Part shown: piece after piece, positions 9,675 through 19,429 of the stretch
Layout: each line of letters begins with the position of its first letter
Position numbering within the stretch: the first letter of the stretch is position 1
Assembly (NCBI RefSeq): GCF_030408035.1
Contig: NZ_JASDCF010000012.1
Location: forward strand, 1-64,000
Source of the DNA: Psychrobacter sp. APC 3426
GTDB lineage: Bacteria; Pseudomonadota; Gammaproteobacteria; Pseudomonadales; Moraxellaceae
Direction of reading: 5' to 3'
Length of the DNA: 64,000 nucleotides
The notes under the pieces: model-generated
Database searches by the model: none
Told to the model about the DNA's origin: nothing
Seen by the model: the letters and a program-made list of their open reading frames with translations, nothing else
Program-made: the position numbers and the translations under genes

Positions 9675-10073
9675 ATAATTACTTACTAATTAAGAATGAA
9701 TGGTCTAATTATCCTAGATATGGTTTATATTTCAAGTGATTTGCTGTGTGCTGATGATGAATAGAGCTTTTTTAGCTGAGTGCTATGGTAAGAACCAAGC
9801 CAAATATGATTACCAGATATTGCTATACATGGCTACTAAACAACTTAGTCAAACACTTCTATCAAATAAAACAGGTAGCACTTTACCTTTATTTATTCAT
9901 TGTTATTTATATCAATCGTGCTGTGTAATATAAGCGCAATACCAAACACAATTACTGCCTAGACACTTAAGAGGCGAATAGGTTAGATTCATACTGTTTG
10001 TTAATTGGTATCTGATAAGATGTCCGTGCCAATTATACTTAAAATGCTCAACTTTTAATTTGAGGAATACTTT
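9675..10073. other. Divergent intergenic region, hydrolase/lipoprotein
   Basis: 399 bp between divergent genes, expected to hold both promoters. A 65-codon plus-strand frame at 9736-9933 has no ribosome binding site, no recognisable composition and many rare residues, so I left it out. No repeat or RNA was recognised. Confidence 0.5.
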
Positions 10074-10442
10074 ATGATTAGTTTTAATAAAACCGCAACT
10101 TTAACGGCTACTTTTGCTGCTGCTCTCGCTTTGAGCGCTTGTCAAAGTACGCCTTCATCTCCCGTTATCCAGCGCGCCAACTCTACTTATGAGACGACTG
10201 GTATTGCAGACACAAAAGTAAAAGCTCAGCAAAATGCGATAGACAGTGCGCAAAAAACGTGCCGAAGCAAGCAAGTTATTATCGTCGACGACAAAGTCAC
10301 CTATAACGGTATTTTAGATGAGCGTACTGGCCGTATGGTTGGACAAGCTGGTGCGGTTATCGGCTCAATCTTTGGTACTGGCTCACCGGACTTGTCACGT
10401 AGCGATGACTATGAGTATAAAATCAACTTTCGTTGTCAATAA
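10074..10442 (+). CDS. Small lipoprotein of unknown function
   Basis: 122 residues. The N-terminal signal peptide ends in LSAC, a lipobox with Cys23 as the lipidated residue, so the product should be attached to the inner or outer membrane facing the periplasm. The mature part has a conserved-looking middle (TGIADTKVKAQQNAIDSAQKTC), a Gly-rich GQAGAVIGSIFGTGSP stretch and a second and third Cys (residues 63 and 121), which may form a disulfide. A GAGG sits about 8 nt before the ATG, and a strong terminator follows. I do not recognise the family. Confidence 0.75.
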   Translation: MISFNKTATLTATFAAALALSACQSTPSSPVIQRANSTYETTGIADTKVKAQQNAIDSAQKTCRSKQVIIVDDKVTYNGILDERTGRMVGQAGAVIGSIFGTGSPDLSRSDDYEYKINFRCQ

Positions 10443-10477
10443 GCCCATGTGATAAAACGATTACTATTTAGTATTTA

Positions 10478-10536
10478 GCCAATAAGTCTGCGAGAATAAT
10501 AATATATGAATCGCAGGCTTGTTGGCTTCTCTTTTT
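10478..10536 (+). terminator. Terminator after lipoprotein gene
   Basis: A 16-bp stem (GCCAATAAGTCTGCGA with TCGCAGGCTTGTTGGC, two G-T wobbles) and a 17-nt loop, followed by TTCTCTTTTT. It lies about 35 bp after the stop. Confidence 0.8.
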
Positions 10537-10621
10537 GTGCGTGCGCTTTTGGGGTAAACTACCCTATCTAATGCCCATTACTACTTAATCATCTTTCGTC
10601 TCATATTATTGGTCTCATATC

Positions 10622-12166
10622 ATGCGCAAACCCAATCTCTCAAACGTCAAACAAACTAAGGTCTTAGCGCCTGCAAAAGATTTAGCGACTCTAGAGGCCG
10701 AACTTGCTGAGCAGGAGAATAGTCTAGAACTAGAAGACACTGTCCTGCGTTTAAGTGACTACTTGTCAGCGGTTGAGATGGTTATCAAGCAAACTTTTGA
10801 TCACCGTGTATGGGTAAAAGCAGAAATTCGTAATCTGTCTAGCAAAGGTGGACATTATTACTTTGAATTGGCAGAAAAAGATGACGATGGCAAAGTCGTT
10901 GCCAGCTGTCGTGGTAACCTCTGGCGCTTTAAAGCCGCGCGCGTCTTAGCGAAGTTTGAACGAGCAACTGGTATGCCACTTGACCGTGATCTAACGGTAC
11001 TCCTCAAAGTATCGGCAGGTTTTCATGCGCAATATGGCTTTTCGCTCACCATTGAAGATATTGACCCCAGCTATACGCTGGGAGACTTGGCGCGTCAATA
11101 TGCCGAGATGGTCGACCGTTTAACGGGTGAAGGATTATTACACCTGAACCAGCAGTTGCCTACCCCATTTGATATCGAACACGTGCTGGTCGTCGCCCCT
11201 GAAAAAGCTGCCGGATTGGGCGACTTCCAAGCCGATGCGGATCGTTTAGCCAGTACAGGTGCTTGTCATTTTCATTATCATAATGCCACTTTTCAAGGCA
11301 ATCACGCCCCGAGCGAAATCCGTCAAGCAATCGTCAGCGCCCAACAGCAATTCCAAGATACTTATCAGCGGTTGCCAGATTTGTTAGTGATTATTCGCGG
11401 TGGTGGTGCGGTAGGTGATTTGGCTTATCTCAATGACTATGAACTCGCCGCCCTAGTCGCTGAGCAACCTATCCCTGTGTGGGTTGGCATTGGTCACGAG
11501 CGGGATAAAGTTATCTTAGATGAGGTCGCGCATACTAGCTTTGATACGCCATCTAAAGTGATTGCAGCTATCATGGCGCATTTAGCCCAGCTAGTCACTC
11601 AGACGCTGCAATACCAAGCACAAATCAAACAAGCTGCTCAACGGCAGTTGAATATGGCTGAGCAACAAACGTCACGCCAGTTAAGCCAAATACAATCGCA
11701 AACGACTGGTCAGCTAACCGCACTGCAAAAAGACAGTGATTATGCGTGGCGTAGCATTCAGCAAAGCGCACAGCGCCAAGTTAAGCAAGCAGCAAGGTTA
11801 ACAAGCGATCTGCGCGCGCAGACCCAATCCTCTGCTTATCAGCAATTAGCAATCGCTGCTATTTATAGCCAAGACTATCAAAAAACTGTTATGCAAAGTG
11901 CTCAGCAACACGTCATACAAGCACAGCGTAACAGCGAGCATCTACGTGATATTGTACTATTGCATCGCCCTTCTCGTGTGCTCAAGCAAGGCTATACCAT
12001 GCTTACTGATGCAAAAGACAAGCAAATACTGACCAGCAGTACGCAGCTTTATCCCGAGCAAACGGTACATATTGTCTTAAAAGATGGTAAAGCAAAAGCG
12101 CAGATTATTGATATTAAAACTAATAACAAGATGACAGAATCTGCTGAGACGCCCATCGAATCATAA
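10622..12166 (+). CDS. xseA: Exodeoxyribonuclease VII large subunit
   Basis: Catalytic subunit of exonuclease VII, which degrades single-stranded DNA in both directions and works in mismatch and recombination repair. The 514-residue protein has an N-terminal OB-fold (VWVKAEIRNLSSKGGHYYFEL), the catalytic core with LVIIRGGGAVGDLAYLNDYELA and PVWVGIGHERD, and DEVAHTSFDTPSKVI. A long Gln-rich coiled coil follows (about 320-440), where the small subunits dock, and then the C-terminal RVLKQGYTML. About 35 polar residues precede the OB-fold. xseB follows after 77 bp. Confidence 0.96.
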   Translation: MRKPNLSNVKQTKVLAPAKDLATLEAELAEQENSLELEDTVLRLSDYLSAVEMVIKQTFDHRVWVKAEIRNLSSKGGHYYFELAEKDDDGKVVASCRGNLWRFKAARVLAKFERATGMPLDRDLTVLLKVSAGFHAQYGFSLTIEDIDPSYTLGDLARQYAEMVDRLTGEGLLHLNQQLPTPFDIEHVLVVAPEKAAGLGDFQADADRLASTGACHFHYHNATFQGNHAPSEIRQAIVSAQQQFQDTYQRLPDLLVIIRGGGAVGDLAYLNDYELAALVAEQPIPVWVGIGHERDKVILDEVAHTSFDTPSKVIAAIMAHLAQLVTQTLQYQAQIKQAAQRQLNMAEQQTSRQLSQIQSQTTGQLTALQKDSDYAWRSIQQSAQRQVKQAARLTSDLRAQTQSSAYQQLAIAAIYSQDYQKTVMQSAQQHVIQAQRNSEHLRDIVLLHRPSRVLKQGYTMLTDAKDKQILTSSTQLYPEQTVHIVLKDGKAKAQIIDIKTNNKMTESAETPIES

Positions 12167-12243
12167 AATAGTTTTTTAATAATTATTTACTTACTCAAAC
12201 CATGTTATCTACTTAGACCATTACAAGAAATCAGGAATAACTT

Positions 12244-12492
12244 ATGACTACCCCTACTCGCCGACGCAAAAAAGCCGCCCCAAAAACCTTTAAGGCGGCT
12301 TACGATATTCTAAAAAACAATGCAGCTGAACTACAGCAACAAGATGAGCCAGACATTGATAATCTAATGACAACGGTTGAAGAGTCAATCGCCGCTTATC
12401 GCGTTTGCGAAACCCGTATCAATGCCGTGCAACAAGCACTAGATGCGGCGTTTGCTGAAGAAGAAGATAACACAGATAATAGTGACAGCTAA
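12244..12492 (+). CDS. xseB: Exodeoxyribonuclease VII small subunit
   Basis: An 82-residue helical partner of XseA; several copies bind the XseA coiled coil and gate its activity. The core runs from KTFKAAYDILKNNAAELQ through DIDNLMTTVEESIAAYRVC, the helical hairpin typical of XseB. A basic N-terminus (RRRKKAAPK) and an acidic tail flank it. AGGAATA lies before the ATG. The stop is only 7 bp from the end of the convergent pncB, so the two transcripts must overlap. Confidence 0.88.
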   Translation: MTTPTRRRKKAAPKTFKAAYDILKNNAAELQQQDEPDIDNLMTTVEESIAAYRVCETRINAVQQALDAAFAEEEDNTDNSDS

Positions 12493-12499
12493 TTCAGCT

Positions 12500-13726
12500 C
12501 TACTCAGGCTCATCAACCTCAAAGACTTGGCGTAGATAGGCAAGATAGGTATCATTATTGATCATGGTCTTGCCTGGGCTGTCAGACAATTTAGCGACTG
12601 GCTGCCCATTGCACTCAACCAGTTTGAGGACGATATTTATCGGGGTGATACCCATATCATTGGTGAGATTGGTGCCAATACCAAAACTAGTTTTTATCTG
12701 ATTTTTAAAATATTGATGCAACTCCCAAGCATTCTCTAGATTCAAACCGTCACTAAAGGTGAGAATCTTAGTCTTAGGATCTATTTTTAGCTTTTTATAA
12801 TGAGCAATCGCCTTATCACCCCAGATATACGGGTCGCCGCTATCATGACGCAGGCCGTCAAATAGCTTGGCAAAATATAAATCAAAGTCACGTAAGAACG
12901 CATCCATCCCAACGACATCTGTCAGCGCAATGCCCAAATCGCCACGATACTCATGCACCCAAGCTTCAAGGGCGGCTTTTTGTGAGTCACGTAAGCGCAC
13001 ATCCAAAGCCTGAAACGCTTGCATAAACTCATGCGCCATTGTCCCTATTGGTGTCATTCCTAGCTTTTTTGCCAAATAAACATTTGATGTGCCGCTAACG
13101 ATATTTGGTTCAGCTTTGTGCAAGGTCTCAACCACATGAGCTTGCCAAACTTTACTAAAACGTCTACGAGTACCAAAATCAGCGACGATAAAAGGTGGCG
13201 TGTCATGGTTATCCTTTGCTTGTTCCTCTGCGTATTGATGCAACAACGCAACCTTTGCGTCCAGTCTACGTTGTCCTTCTTCAATGACACTAGGATCTGA
13301 TAAGGCATTGAAATATAGCTCATTCACTATCGCCAAGACAAAAACTTCGAAGAACATCGCCTGAATCATAGGCCCTTCGATATCGATACATAAACGGCCT
13401 TTGCCATCGGTACTGACAGTGATAAAGCGACGCTTCAGCTTAAACAATTCCAGATAATCAATGAAGTCTGAACGAATAAAGCGCAAACCACGCAAATATT
13501 CCAATTCATCTTCTAAAAATCGTAACTCACACAAGCTATCTAGTTGATGCTCTAATGACTCTTTGATATCGGCTAACGGATAGGCCGTGTCTTTATTATT
13601 GCGGCAGCGAAAGCGATAAACGCCATGCGTCTGCGGAAACTGATGCAACATGGCTTGTAACATCGTAAATTTATACAAATCGTTATCGAGTAACGAGGTA
13701 ATAATAGGTGCATAGGTAACGGTCAT
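12500..13726 (-). CDS. pncB: Nicotinate phosphoribosyltransferase
   Basis: Converts nicotinate and PRPP to nicotinate mononucleotide in NAD salvage, with ATP coupling through a phosphohistidine. The 408-residue length matches the PncB family. Motifs include [16 protein letters not shown] at the start, [15 protein letters not shown] (phosphoribosyl region), [24 protein letters not shown], which contains the conserved His, GLRHDSGDP, and [11 protein letters not shown]. The region upstream (13727-13950) should hold its promoter, but no clear box was found. Confidence 0.97.
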   Translation of the reverse strand: MTVTYAPIITSLLDNDLYKFTMLQAMLHQFPQTHGVYRFRCRNNKDTAYPLADIKESLEHQLDSLCELRFLEDELEYLRGLRFIRSDFIDYLELFKLKRRFITVSTDGKGRLCIDIEGPMIQAMFFEVFVLAIVNELYFNALSDPSVIEEGQRRLDAKVALLHQYAEEQAKDNHDTPPFIVADFGTRRRFSKVWQAHVVETLHKAEPNIVSGTSNVYLAKKLGMTPIGTMAHEFMQAFQALDVRLRDSQKAALEAWVHEYRGDLGIALTDVVGMDAFLRDFDLYFAKLFDGLRHDSGDPYIWGDKAIAHYKKLKIDPKTKILTFSDGLNLENAWELHQYFKNQIKTSFGIGTNLTNDMGITPINIVLKLVECNGQPVAKLSDSPGKTMINNDTYLAYLRQVFEVDEPE

Positions 13727-13949
13727 ACTATGGCCTTAAAAACGCAAAAATAAGAAATAAACGTCACCAACACGAAAGGCGACATAATATAAGGGCGATA
13801 AGCTTACAACGCTTACTCAGCGTGAGTCATCAATAAAAGTTAAGTATAACGAAGTTTGTTGTTTTTTTCAGAATTCGCTATTAATTGCAGCAAAATCACT
13901 ACGCTTACTAAAGCTTTATATGGAGGTATGGCTCAAAGCATATTATAAA

Positions 13950-13983
13950 AAAAAGACGCTAAGAAGAGTCTTAACGTCTTTTC
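13950..13983 (-). terminator. Terminator after msrAB
   Basis: AAAAGACG.TAAGA and TCTTA.CGTCTTTT form a stem of about 12 bp around AGAG with A/T runs on both sides, 26 bp past the msrAB stop. It could act in both directions. Confidence 0.85.
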
Positions 13984-14008
13984 TGATTTAAACTAAATGG
14001 TACAACAA

Positions 14009-15811
14009 CTATGACTTAACCAATTTTACCAACGGTGCATAACCTGACTGCGGCATGACATCGACTGGGATAAATTGGAGTGCGCCACCGTTGATACAAT
14101 AACGCAAACCGCCACGGTCTTTCGGGCCATCAGGGAATACATGACCCAAATGTGAGTCTGCTACCCGCGAGCGAATCTCGGTGCGTATCATATTAAATGC
14201 TTTGTCTTCATGCTGAGTAATCACCTGCATGTCGATGGGCTTGGTAAAGCTTGGCCAGCCGCAGCCAGATTGGTATTTATCGGTTGATAAAAATAAGGGC
14301 TCACCACTCACCACATCGACATAAATACCCGGAGCAAATAAATCATCATATTCGTGACTGAAGGCTCGCTCCGTACCAGCATCTTGCGTAATGTTGTATT
14401 GCGCTTTGGTGAGGGTTTTCTTGAGCGAATTTTTGTCAAAACCAGCATAACGCTTGGGATTTAAAGCCTCAGCAACTGTGCTTACAGGTGATAGCTTGGT
14501 ACGTTCTGTGCCCTCTAACTTATCATCAGCCAGACTTAAATCAACGTGGCAATAACCATTGGGGTTTTTGGCAAGGTAATCTTGATGATACATCTCAGCC
14601 AAATAGAAATTGTCTAGCGGCTCATTTTCCACTACTACCTTTTGCTCATATTGGCTTTGTACACGTTTGAGTGCCGCATCAATCACCGCTTTATCTTCTT
14701 TATCGGTGTAATAAATGCCTGAACGATACTGGACACCTCGATCATTACCTTGTTTATTTAAGCTGGTTGGATCAATCACACGCAAATAGTATTTTAAGAC
14801 AGTATCGAGATCAGTTTTATCAGCATCGTACGTAACCTTGACTGTCTCAGCATGTCCTGAGCCACGAATCACTTGCTCATAGCTTGGATTAGCGGTGTCA
14901 CCGTTGGCATAGCCTGATACCGCATCTACGACACCATCAACACGCTCCATATAAGCCTCAACACCCCAGAAACAACCACCGGCCAGATAGATTGAACGCG
15001 TATTAATCGCTTTGCCTTTGTCATTATAATACATACCGTCTTTTTGCTTAACGGTTTCAATCTTACTGTTATTGTCTAATGCTTGGGTATTTGCCGGCTT
15101 GGTATTGCCGGCTTTGAGCTCAGCAAAGTCATTATTGGCATTTTCAGCGAGGGCATAAGCCTGCTCTGCCGACATGTTGCCTTTGACCAAATGTACTAAA
15201 TTGCCATTTTTATCTAGTATCGCCCAGCTAGGATATACTTGCACGCCAAGCTTATTAATCAGCTCGCCTGAAGCATCCATCAACACAGGTAATTTTGGAT
15301 AATCTGCTTGAATACCAGCATACCAAGTGCTGAATTCGCCATCAGGTTTCTCATTCAGATGACCAGGGCTGGCAACAGTGACCACATTTAAGTCGGTAAA
15401 CTTAGGATCCGTACGCCAATTTTCGGTCTCTTCAAGCGTACCCAAACACAATGGACACCAACTTGCCCAAAACTTAATCAAGGTGGGTTTATTGGGGTCG
15501 ATAACCGCAGCGCCAATATCACCCAATCCTTTGGTCAGCTGTGGTAATCCCTGCATTTGCCCCAGCATATCGGATGGTAGCATATCACGTGAGCTTTTCA
15601 CGCCACTGTTTTGGCTACTTGCGTTTGTGCTACTACTAGTATTATCCACATTACTCATCTGACCGCAGGCGGCTAATAACCCTGCGCTTAATACTGTCGT
15701 CACACCCAAGGTACTGGCATTTTTTAGCCAACGTGATGCAGCATGCGCTGATTCTGACGTTGACTCATTATCGGTACTACGGTCATTATGACGAAATTTT
15801 TTATCTGGCAT
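14009..15811 (-). CDS. msrAB: Thioredoxin-MsrA-MsrB fusion, membrane-anchored methionine sulfoxide reductase
   Basis: Repairs oxidised methionine in envelope proteins. About 600 residues in four parts. An N-terminal hydrophobic anchor ends in LLAACG near residue 49. A thioredoxin-like domain has CPLC at residues 119-122. MsrA has the catalytic Cys280 in GGCFWG and the [11 protein letters not shown] and YRSGIYY segments. MsrB has [20 protein letters not shown] and [11 protein letters not shown] with its catalytic Cys. The plan is that of Neisseria PilB/MsrAB, where the thioredoxin domain recycles both reductases. I moved the start from an ATG at 15883 to 15811 because AAAGGACAGG lies right before it. 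The LAAC could be a lipobox, but the n-region is unusually long. Confidence 0.95.
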   Translation of the reverse strand: MPDKKFRHNDRSTDNESTSESAHAASRWLKNASTLGVTTVLSAGLLAACGQMSNVDNTSSSTNASSQNSGVKSSRDMLPSDMLGQMQGLPQLTKGLGDIGAAVIDPNKPTLIKFWASWCPLCLGTLEETENWRTDPKFTDLNVVTVASPGHLNEKPDGEFSTWYAGIQADYPKLPVLMDASGELINKLGVQVYPSWAILDKNGNLVHLVKGNMSAEQAYALAENANNDFAELKAGNTKPANTQALDNNSKIETVKQKDGMYYNDKGKAINTRSIYLAGGCFWGVEAYMERVDGVVDAVSGYANGDTANPSYEQVIRGSGHAETVKVTYDADKTDLDTVLKYYLRVIDPTSLNKQGNDRGVQYRSGIYYTDKEDKAVIDAALKRVQSQYEQKVVVENEPLDNFYLAEMYHQDYLAKNPNGYCHVDLSLADDKLEGTERTKLSPVSTVAEALNPKRYAGFDKNSLKKTLTKAQYNITQDAGTERAFSHEYDDLFAPGIYVDVVSGEPLFLSTDKYQSGCGWPSFTKPIDMQVITQHEDKAFNMIRTEIRSRVADSHLGHVFPDGPKDRGGLRYCINGGALQFIPVDVMPQSGYAPLVKLVKS

Positions 15812-16112
15812 AACCTGTCCTTTTACTGACACTACTTTTATGGGCAAATGGTTCAAAGCGCTGAATAGGCGTTGATTTGACATGCATTATTTTAATATAA
15901 AAAGAAAGGGATTGATTGAGGTTGTAAATATGATGATAGGCTTGAGATTGTTATGATATTACGACCATAACCGTGTGAATACAATGAGTTATTATTAACT
16001 GTAGCCCATTATGATTGAGTTTATGTTAATAATTATGTGTATGCAGATACATTAAGATTTGAGGGTCAATGAAAAATAAAAAATTGCAGACACACCCATA
16101 CTAATGGGCTAT

Positions 16113-17000
16113 TTAAGCTTTAGCGCTCATAAATTGCGCCACATAATCATCAGCTGGATTATGGCGTAACTCATTAGGCGTACCCGTTTGCACTAAGCGC
16201 CCACCATTCAATATACTGATACGCTGACCGACTTTTACCGCTTCATCGATATCATGGGTGATAAAGACAATGGTCTTATTCAGCCGTTCTTGTAGCTCAA
16301 GCAATTGATCTTGTAGCTGAGCACGAATAAGTGGATCAAGCGCGGAGAACGCCTCATCCATCAGCAAGATTGGATTGTCTGTTGCCAGTGCGCGTGCCAG
16401 CCCGACACGCTGCTGCATCCCACCTGACAGCTCATCAGGATAGCTGTGTTCTAAGTTTGGCAATCCAACTTCATTGAGCCAATGTCTTGCAACTTCATGG
16501 CGCTCGCTCACACTCATTTTACGTACACGCAGACCGTAAGCGACATTTTGCATGACGGTCATGTGTGGCACTAAACCGAAATGCTGAAATACCATGCTGA
16601 CCGTTTGCTGCCTATAATGTTGCAACTCTTTGTCATCAAGCTCTAAGATATTGATAGCCGAGCTTGGTTTAGTAGTCGCTATGATTTCACTGTGCGTGTT
16701 GTCCTTATTTTTTGCACTAATAGAGGTATCAACCCATATTTTACCGCTGGTTGGATCAATTAGTCGATTGATATGCCGTATCAATGTTGATTTCCCAGAC
16801 CCTGACAATCCCATAATACAATGCAGCTCACCCGCTTTAATATTTAGATTAATATCATATAGACCAACCGAATAGCCAGTTTGCTCTTTTACCTTGATGC
16901 TATCCATACCCTCAGCCAGCAATGCCAGAGCAGACTGTGCTTGCGAACTATTGGCATTATAAATCTTACTGATGTTCTCTAGCTGGATATGATTCATCAT
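16113..17000 (-). CDS. Glycine betaine/choline-type ABC transporter ATP-binding protein
   Basis: ATPase subunit of an osmoprotectant importer (ProV/OpuAA group). The 295-residue protein has Walker A GLSGSGKST at 64-72, the Q-loop in VFQHFGLVPH, the signature LSGGMQQR, Walker B LLMDEAFSALDP and the switch ITHDIDEA. The N-terminal segment before Walker A, with LLAEGMDS and TGYSVGLYD, is the ProV-type insert. The C-terminal CBS pair found in E. coli ProV is missing, so ionic-strength sensing by CBS domains is not expected. An Asn/Ser-rich insert lies after the first beta strands. It follows the fused binding protein/permease gene by 117 bp. Confidence 0.9.
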   Translation of the reverse strand: MMNHIQLENISKIYNANSSQAQSALALLAEGMDSIKVKEQTGYSVGLYDINLNIKAGELHCIMGLSGSGKSTLIRHINRLIDPTSGKIWVDTSISAKNKDNTHSEIIATTKPSSAINILELDDKELQHYRQQTVSMVFQHFGLVPHMTVMQNVAYGLRVRKMSVSERHEVARHWLNEVGLPNLEHSYPDELSGGMQQRVGLARALATDNPILLMDEAFSALDPLIRAQLQDQLLELQERLNKTIVFITHDIDEAVKVGQRISILNGGRLVQTGTPNELRHNPADDYVAQFMSAKA

Positions 17001-17117
17001 TGTTCTCGCTATTGGTATTTTTTATTTTCGTTATTGTGGTTTTCGTTATTGTCATTTTCACTGTTTGTTACGCTCACTTTTGACGGGTCATGTTCACTTT
17101 TAACATTGAGTAAACGA

Positions 17118-19061
17118 CTAACCAATCGGGCGTTTCCCTGCGTCAATAGTTTTTTGACGTGCACGCTTACCTTGACCAAAGGCTTGCGTTATACGGTCAA
17201 TAATAATGGCGACAATGACGATAGCCGTACCTGCTTGTAAGCCCTGACCGATATTCAGCGTTTGGATAGATTGCAAGACATCTTCGCCAAGACCGGGGGC
17301 ACCAATCATAGAAGCCAATACCACCATAGAAAGTGACATCATTACCGCCTGATTAATACCCGCCATGATACTGGGCAGCGCTTGCGGTAACTTAATCCAG
17401 ATAAGTAGCTGCAGGTGCGTACTACCGAACGAGCGACCTGCTTCCACCATCTCATGATTGACTTGCGTAATGCCCAAAGCCGTCAAACGAATCAGTGGCG
17501 GCAAGGCATAAATAACCGTGGCAAATAATGCTGGTACTTTACCAATACCAAATAGCATGAGCACCGGAATGAGATAGACGAAGCTTGGCATGGTCTGCAT
17601 GACATCCAGTACCGGAGTTACTATCTGACGCAGGATTTTACTACCTGACATGGCAATGCCAATAGGAATGCCAATCACCACTGTGACCAACACCGATACG
17701 ATGAGCAGCGCAAAGGTATCAATCAACGCGCCCCACAATCCAAACGCGCCAATTAAAAACAACCCTGCCCCGCATGCTAATGCAAACCAAATTTTGCGCA
17801 CGCCAAACCAAGCCAATACCGTCACAAGCGCAATGATTAGCCAAGGTGGCATGATGGTTAAGAGACGCTCAATGGGTAGTAATAGGTAGGTCAAAGTGAC
17901 ATTGCTGATACTACGGAAAACACCGCCGTAGTTTTGGACAACGCTTGCTAATGTGTTATTAAGCGGGGTCTCAAGTGACCATGAAGGGAAACCTGATGTT
18001 AGGCCAAATCGATTGTCACTGGCTGCACTGTCATTAACACCACCAGTACTAGCAACAGCAGCACCTGTTAGGCTAATACCTAACTTAGCAGCAAGACTCG
18101 TGGCCGCGTCATCAGATAACCACTGTTGCCAAACGTTGGGGTTATCACGCAAAAACGTTAAGGCTTGCTCATCGCCACTACGTTTACTCTCACTCATCTC
18201 TAAGATAGCACCGTTGAGCTCATCGGAGGTGAATTGAACCTTTTCGAAGACAGCAGCCAGCTCAGAATTAGACTCAATAAAGGGTGTCGATACGGCGATA
18301 CCCAAAGGCGATACAGGAAATCCAGAGACGCAGTCGGCTGTACCATCAGCAAGTAGCAAATCTTGCCAACAGGCGTCGTCATAAGCAGGGAACTCTAACG
18401 GCGCAAAGTCATACTTTGCCATCAAGCCTGTAGGCTGCCAGTAGTAGAATAATAGCGGTTCGTGCTGCTCAAACGCGGAGGCAATCTCTGCATCAAGCGC
18501 AGCACCCGTTCCGGGATGGGCGTTGTTAAAAATACTATCCAAACCAGTATTTTTCAGCAAACGAGTATTAAAAATCTCACATGTCCAACCAGACGGACAG
18601 TTCATAAAGCGTGACTTGCCAGGGTCTTCGGGGTCTTTAAATAGACCAGCGTACTTAGGCAAATCCTGATAACTGCGTAGACCTGGATTTTCTTCTAGTA
18701 CATATTTAGGAACATACCAGCCTTGAGTGGCGCCGCCTTTCAGCGTATCACCGATGACCGCCACTTTATTTTGTGCAATGGCTTGCTCCATGATTGGCGA
18801 GCGTCCAACCCATTGCTCTCCAATTACTTGGATGTCGTTTTGAGACAATGCAGTTTCAAGCGCAGGACCAGCACCCGGCACCTCTTCAATCGTACAACCA
18901 TAGCCATCTTCAGCGATGTACTTTAGTACCCCAGAGATGAACTGACCGCTCTCCCATGTCAGTGCGCCAAATTTGATGGGTGAGTCGCAGGCTGCTGATG
19001 CCGATACTGGCAGTAACAACGCACTCATACATAATAAACTTAATGCAATCCATTGGCGCAT
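17118..19061 (-). CDS. Fused substrate-binding protein and permease of a glycine betaine-type ABC importer
   Basis: 647 residues. A signal peptide (residues 1-23, ending SASAA) leads to an OpuAC/ProX-type binding domain (about 24-330) with FGALTWESGQF, VIGEQWVGRSP, GWYVPKYV and a Trp-rich FYYWQPTG. A linker and about seven membrane segments follow (about 385-625), ending in the permease EAA-type loop (EAGRSFGSTHLQLLIWIKLPQALPSIMAGINQ). Binding domain first, permease second is the reverse of OpuABC from lactic acid bacteria. With the ATPase downstream the importer is complete in two genes. Substrate (betaine, choline or proline betaine) is inferred from family. Confidence 0.9.
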   Translation of the reverse strand: MRQWIALSLLCMSALLLPVSASAACDSPIKFGALTWESGQFISGVLKYIAEDGYGCTIEEVPGAGPALETALSQNDIQVIGEQWVGRSPIMEQAIAQNKVAVIGDTLKGGATQGWYVPKYVLEENPGLRSYQDLPKYAGLFKDPEDPGKSRFMNCPSGWTCEIFNTRLLKNTGLDSIFNNAHPGTGAALDAEIASAFEQHEPLLFYYWQPTGLMAKYDFAPLEFPAYDDACWQDLLLADGTADCVSGFPVSPLGIAVSTPFIESNSELAAVFEKVQFTSDELNGAILEMSESKRSGDEQALTFLRDNPNVWQQWLSDDAATSLAAKLGISLTGAAVASTGGVNDSAASDNRFGLTSGFPSWSLETPLNNTLASVVQNYGGVFRSISNVTLTYLLLPIERLLTIMPPWLIIALVTVLAWFGVRKIWFALACGAGLFLIGAFGLWGALIDTFALLIVSVLVTVVIGIPIGIAMSGSKILRQIVTPVLDVMQTMPSFVYLIPVLMLFGIGKVPALFATVIYALPPLIRLTALGITQVNHEMVEAGRSFGSTHLQLLIWIKLPQALPSIMAGINQAVMMSLSMVVLASMIGAPGLGEDVLQSIQTLNIGQGLQAGTAIVIVAIIIDRITQAFGQGKRARQKTIDAGKRPIG

Positions 19062-19429
19062 GGGAGGTCCTATTGGTTATTTATACGGCATCAAGGCAGC
19101 AGTATTCAAACAAATCTATTAAAAAAGGGACATTAATAACGACATTGAAGTGATGCCGCTTAACTGTTGTCTAGACTTACTACGAAGTGTATCGACTTAT
19201 CAGAGTGATGACAAATGCTTATTTCACTGCTATTAAGTACAATACTCATCCTGCTAAGAATATAGAAAATGGGCGTCAAACCTCCTTAAGCGGCTCTCGC
19301 GCAAAACAAAAAAGCACCTACCTAAGTAGATGCTTCCTATCGTGATGATTTTTATAATAACATTAAGCTCTGTTAGAGCTTATATATCACCAATCACTAT
19401 TTTAAGATTGCAATTCTGTCAAAATGCGC
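19062..19429. other. Intergenic region upstream of the betaine importer
   Basis: 368 bp. It should hold the promoter of the importer operon and carries the aldehyde dehydrogenase terminator at 19303-19336. No operator was recognised. Confidence 0.5.
19303..19336 (-). terminator. Terminator after the aldehyde dehydrogenase gene
   Basis: On the minus strand AAGCATCTAC, loop TTAG, GTAGGTGCTT followed by TTTTTGTTTTG; a 10-bp stem with one wobble, about 95 bp past the stop. Confidence 0.75.

Noticed and set aside
9736..9933. 65-codon plus-strand frame
   Set aside because: No ribosome binding site, Cys/Tyr-heavy composition unlike neighbours, and it lies where promoters of two divergent genes are expected.
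16002..16111. 10-bp inverted repeat TAGCCCATTA/TAATGGGCTA after the betaine ATPase gene
   Set aside because: The arms are 90 bp apart, with no T run and no target duplication; too little to call an element or terminator.
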